From positions 10,857,501 to 10,921,500 of the forward strand of contig JAILWY010000010.1 of NCBI GenBank assembly GCA_022113835.1: a stretch of 64,000 nt of DNA. Reading direction: 5' to 3'. The DNA is from Atopsyche davidsoni. Lineage: Eukaryota > Arthropoda > Insecta > Trichoptera > Hydrobiosidae. Positions 63,576 to 64,000 of this stretch are shown piece after piece. The number at the start of each line of letters is the position of its first letter. The first letter of the stretch is position 1. The notes under the pieces are model-generated. The model was not told where the DNA came from and made no database searches. It saw only the letters and a list, made by a program, of their open reading frames with translations. The translations under genes and the position numbers were made by a program.

Positions 63576-64000
63576 TTAACGCTCCAGCCATTATATATGT
63601 ACGGATAAAATAAACATATAAAATTGCCTTGTGAGATATATATTCATTGAATCCCACAATACAATGCATGCACGTTATGTGAGTTATTTTAAACTAGTAA
63701 TGTAGCCCGTCACAAAATGACGTATTTGATGAACGATGCGTCTTTTGTTTTTTTTGTAAAAGTTCTAAATTTGAAATTCTCGCGGTGAACGACATCTCGC
63801 GGCGAAGAAGTGAATCATATAATTCGTACATATTGAAATTCGCTAAAGCATATTTTAAAGTTTATGAATGAAAATATTATCCTATCGTCTTGAAATTCGG
63901 CACATAGCTGCGGAAAAATTTACTTAACTTATGTGCAAAAAATCAGCGTTGTATCTTTTAAGATATTCTATACAGAACGGAAAAACGAAACATACATACA
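63576..64000. other. AT-rich end of window, possibly part of a dispersed repeat
   Basis: No gene recognised. From about 63700 the style changes (an octamer TCTCGCGG occurs twice near 63779-63803), and the window ends in CATACATACA, a kind of tail often seen on insect retroelements. The element, if there is one, is cut by the window edge. Confidence 0.3.

Noticed and set aside
45543..64000. Search for Ddr exon 3 (rest of the discoidin domain, GAWCP motif)
   Set aside because: No candidate with an acceptor in the right phase and the expected residues was seen. The exon is taken to lie beyond the window.
63700..64000. Possible start of a dispersed retroelement ending in CATACATACA
   Set aside because: Cut by the window edge and no coding or terminal signature can be verified. 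Described only as a low-confidence region.
1..64000. CRISPR arrays, operons, riboswitches, bacterial promoters and intact rRNA or tRNA genes
   Set aside because: None seen. The sequence is eukaryotic and these features do not apply or are absent.

Overview
The window is AT-rich eukaryotic DNA with no bacterial-style gene packing. It has long non-coding stretches, (TA)n microsatellites, canonical GT-AG splice sites, an LTR retrotransposon of the BEL/Pao class and one split gene. The two recognisable host exons are the amino-terminal part of a discoidin domain receptor (Ddr). The most economical reading is an insect genome, plausibly Lepidoptera, but the order is an inference.

Layout. Bases 1-40217 contain no exon I can recognise. 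They are AT-rich, with scattered GC-richer islands (notably 23510-23940, 26370-26740, 28930-29180 and 36436-36735), several short perfect hairpins and one tRNA-like relic. They probably hold upstream or first-intron sequence of Ddr, because the start-codon exon is preceded by a good splice acceptor. Bases 40218-40443 are 5' UTR (with a 24-codon uORF) plus the signal-peptide exon. Intron 1 is 40444-45436, and exon 2 (45437-45542) opens the discoidin domain. From 45543 to the window end is a very long intron 2 (over 18 kb), whose 3' exon is not in the window.

Inside intron 2, in the same orientation as Ddr, sits a complete and apparently very young LTR element (53979-60645). It has two 1043-bp LTRs that read as identical, TG...CA ends and a 5-bp ATATA target duplication inside a (TA)n tract. 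It has a primer-binding site resembling tRNA-Tyr and one 1016-codon ORF. The ORF begins as a BEL/Pao-type Gag (DUF1759-like region, two CCHC zinc knuckles and a C/H-rich tail). Where protease, reverse transcriptase, RNase H and integrase should follow, it carries a long proline-rich domain of tandem repeats. About 1.4 kb of structured non-coding DNA follows. There is no pol anywhere in the element, so it should depend on enzymes supplied in trans. This gag-only, repeat-expanded BEL/Pao element is the most unusual object in the window.

Downstream of it are a possible LINE reverse-transcriptase tail relic (about 61437-61529, minus strand) and a compact inverted-repeat element (63357-63575).
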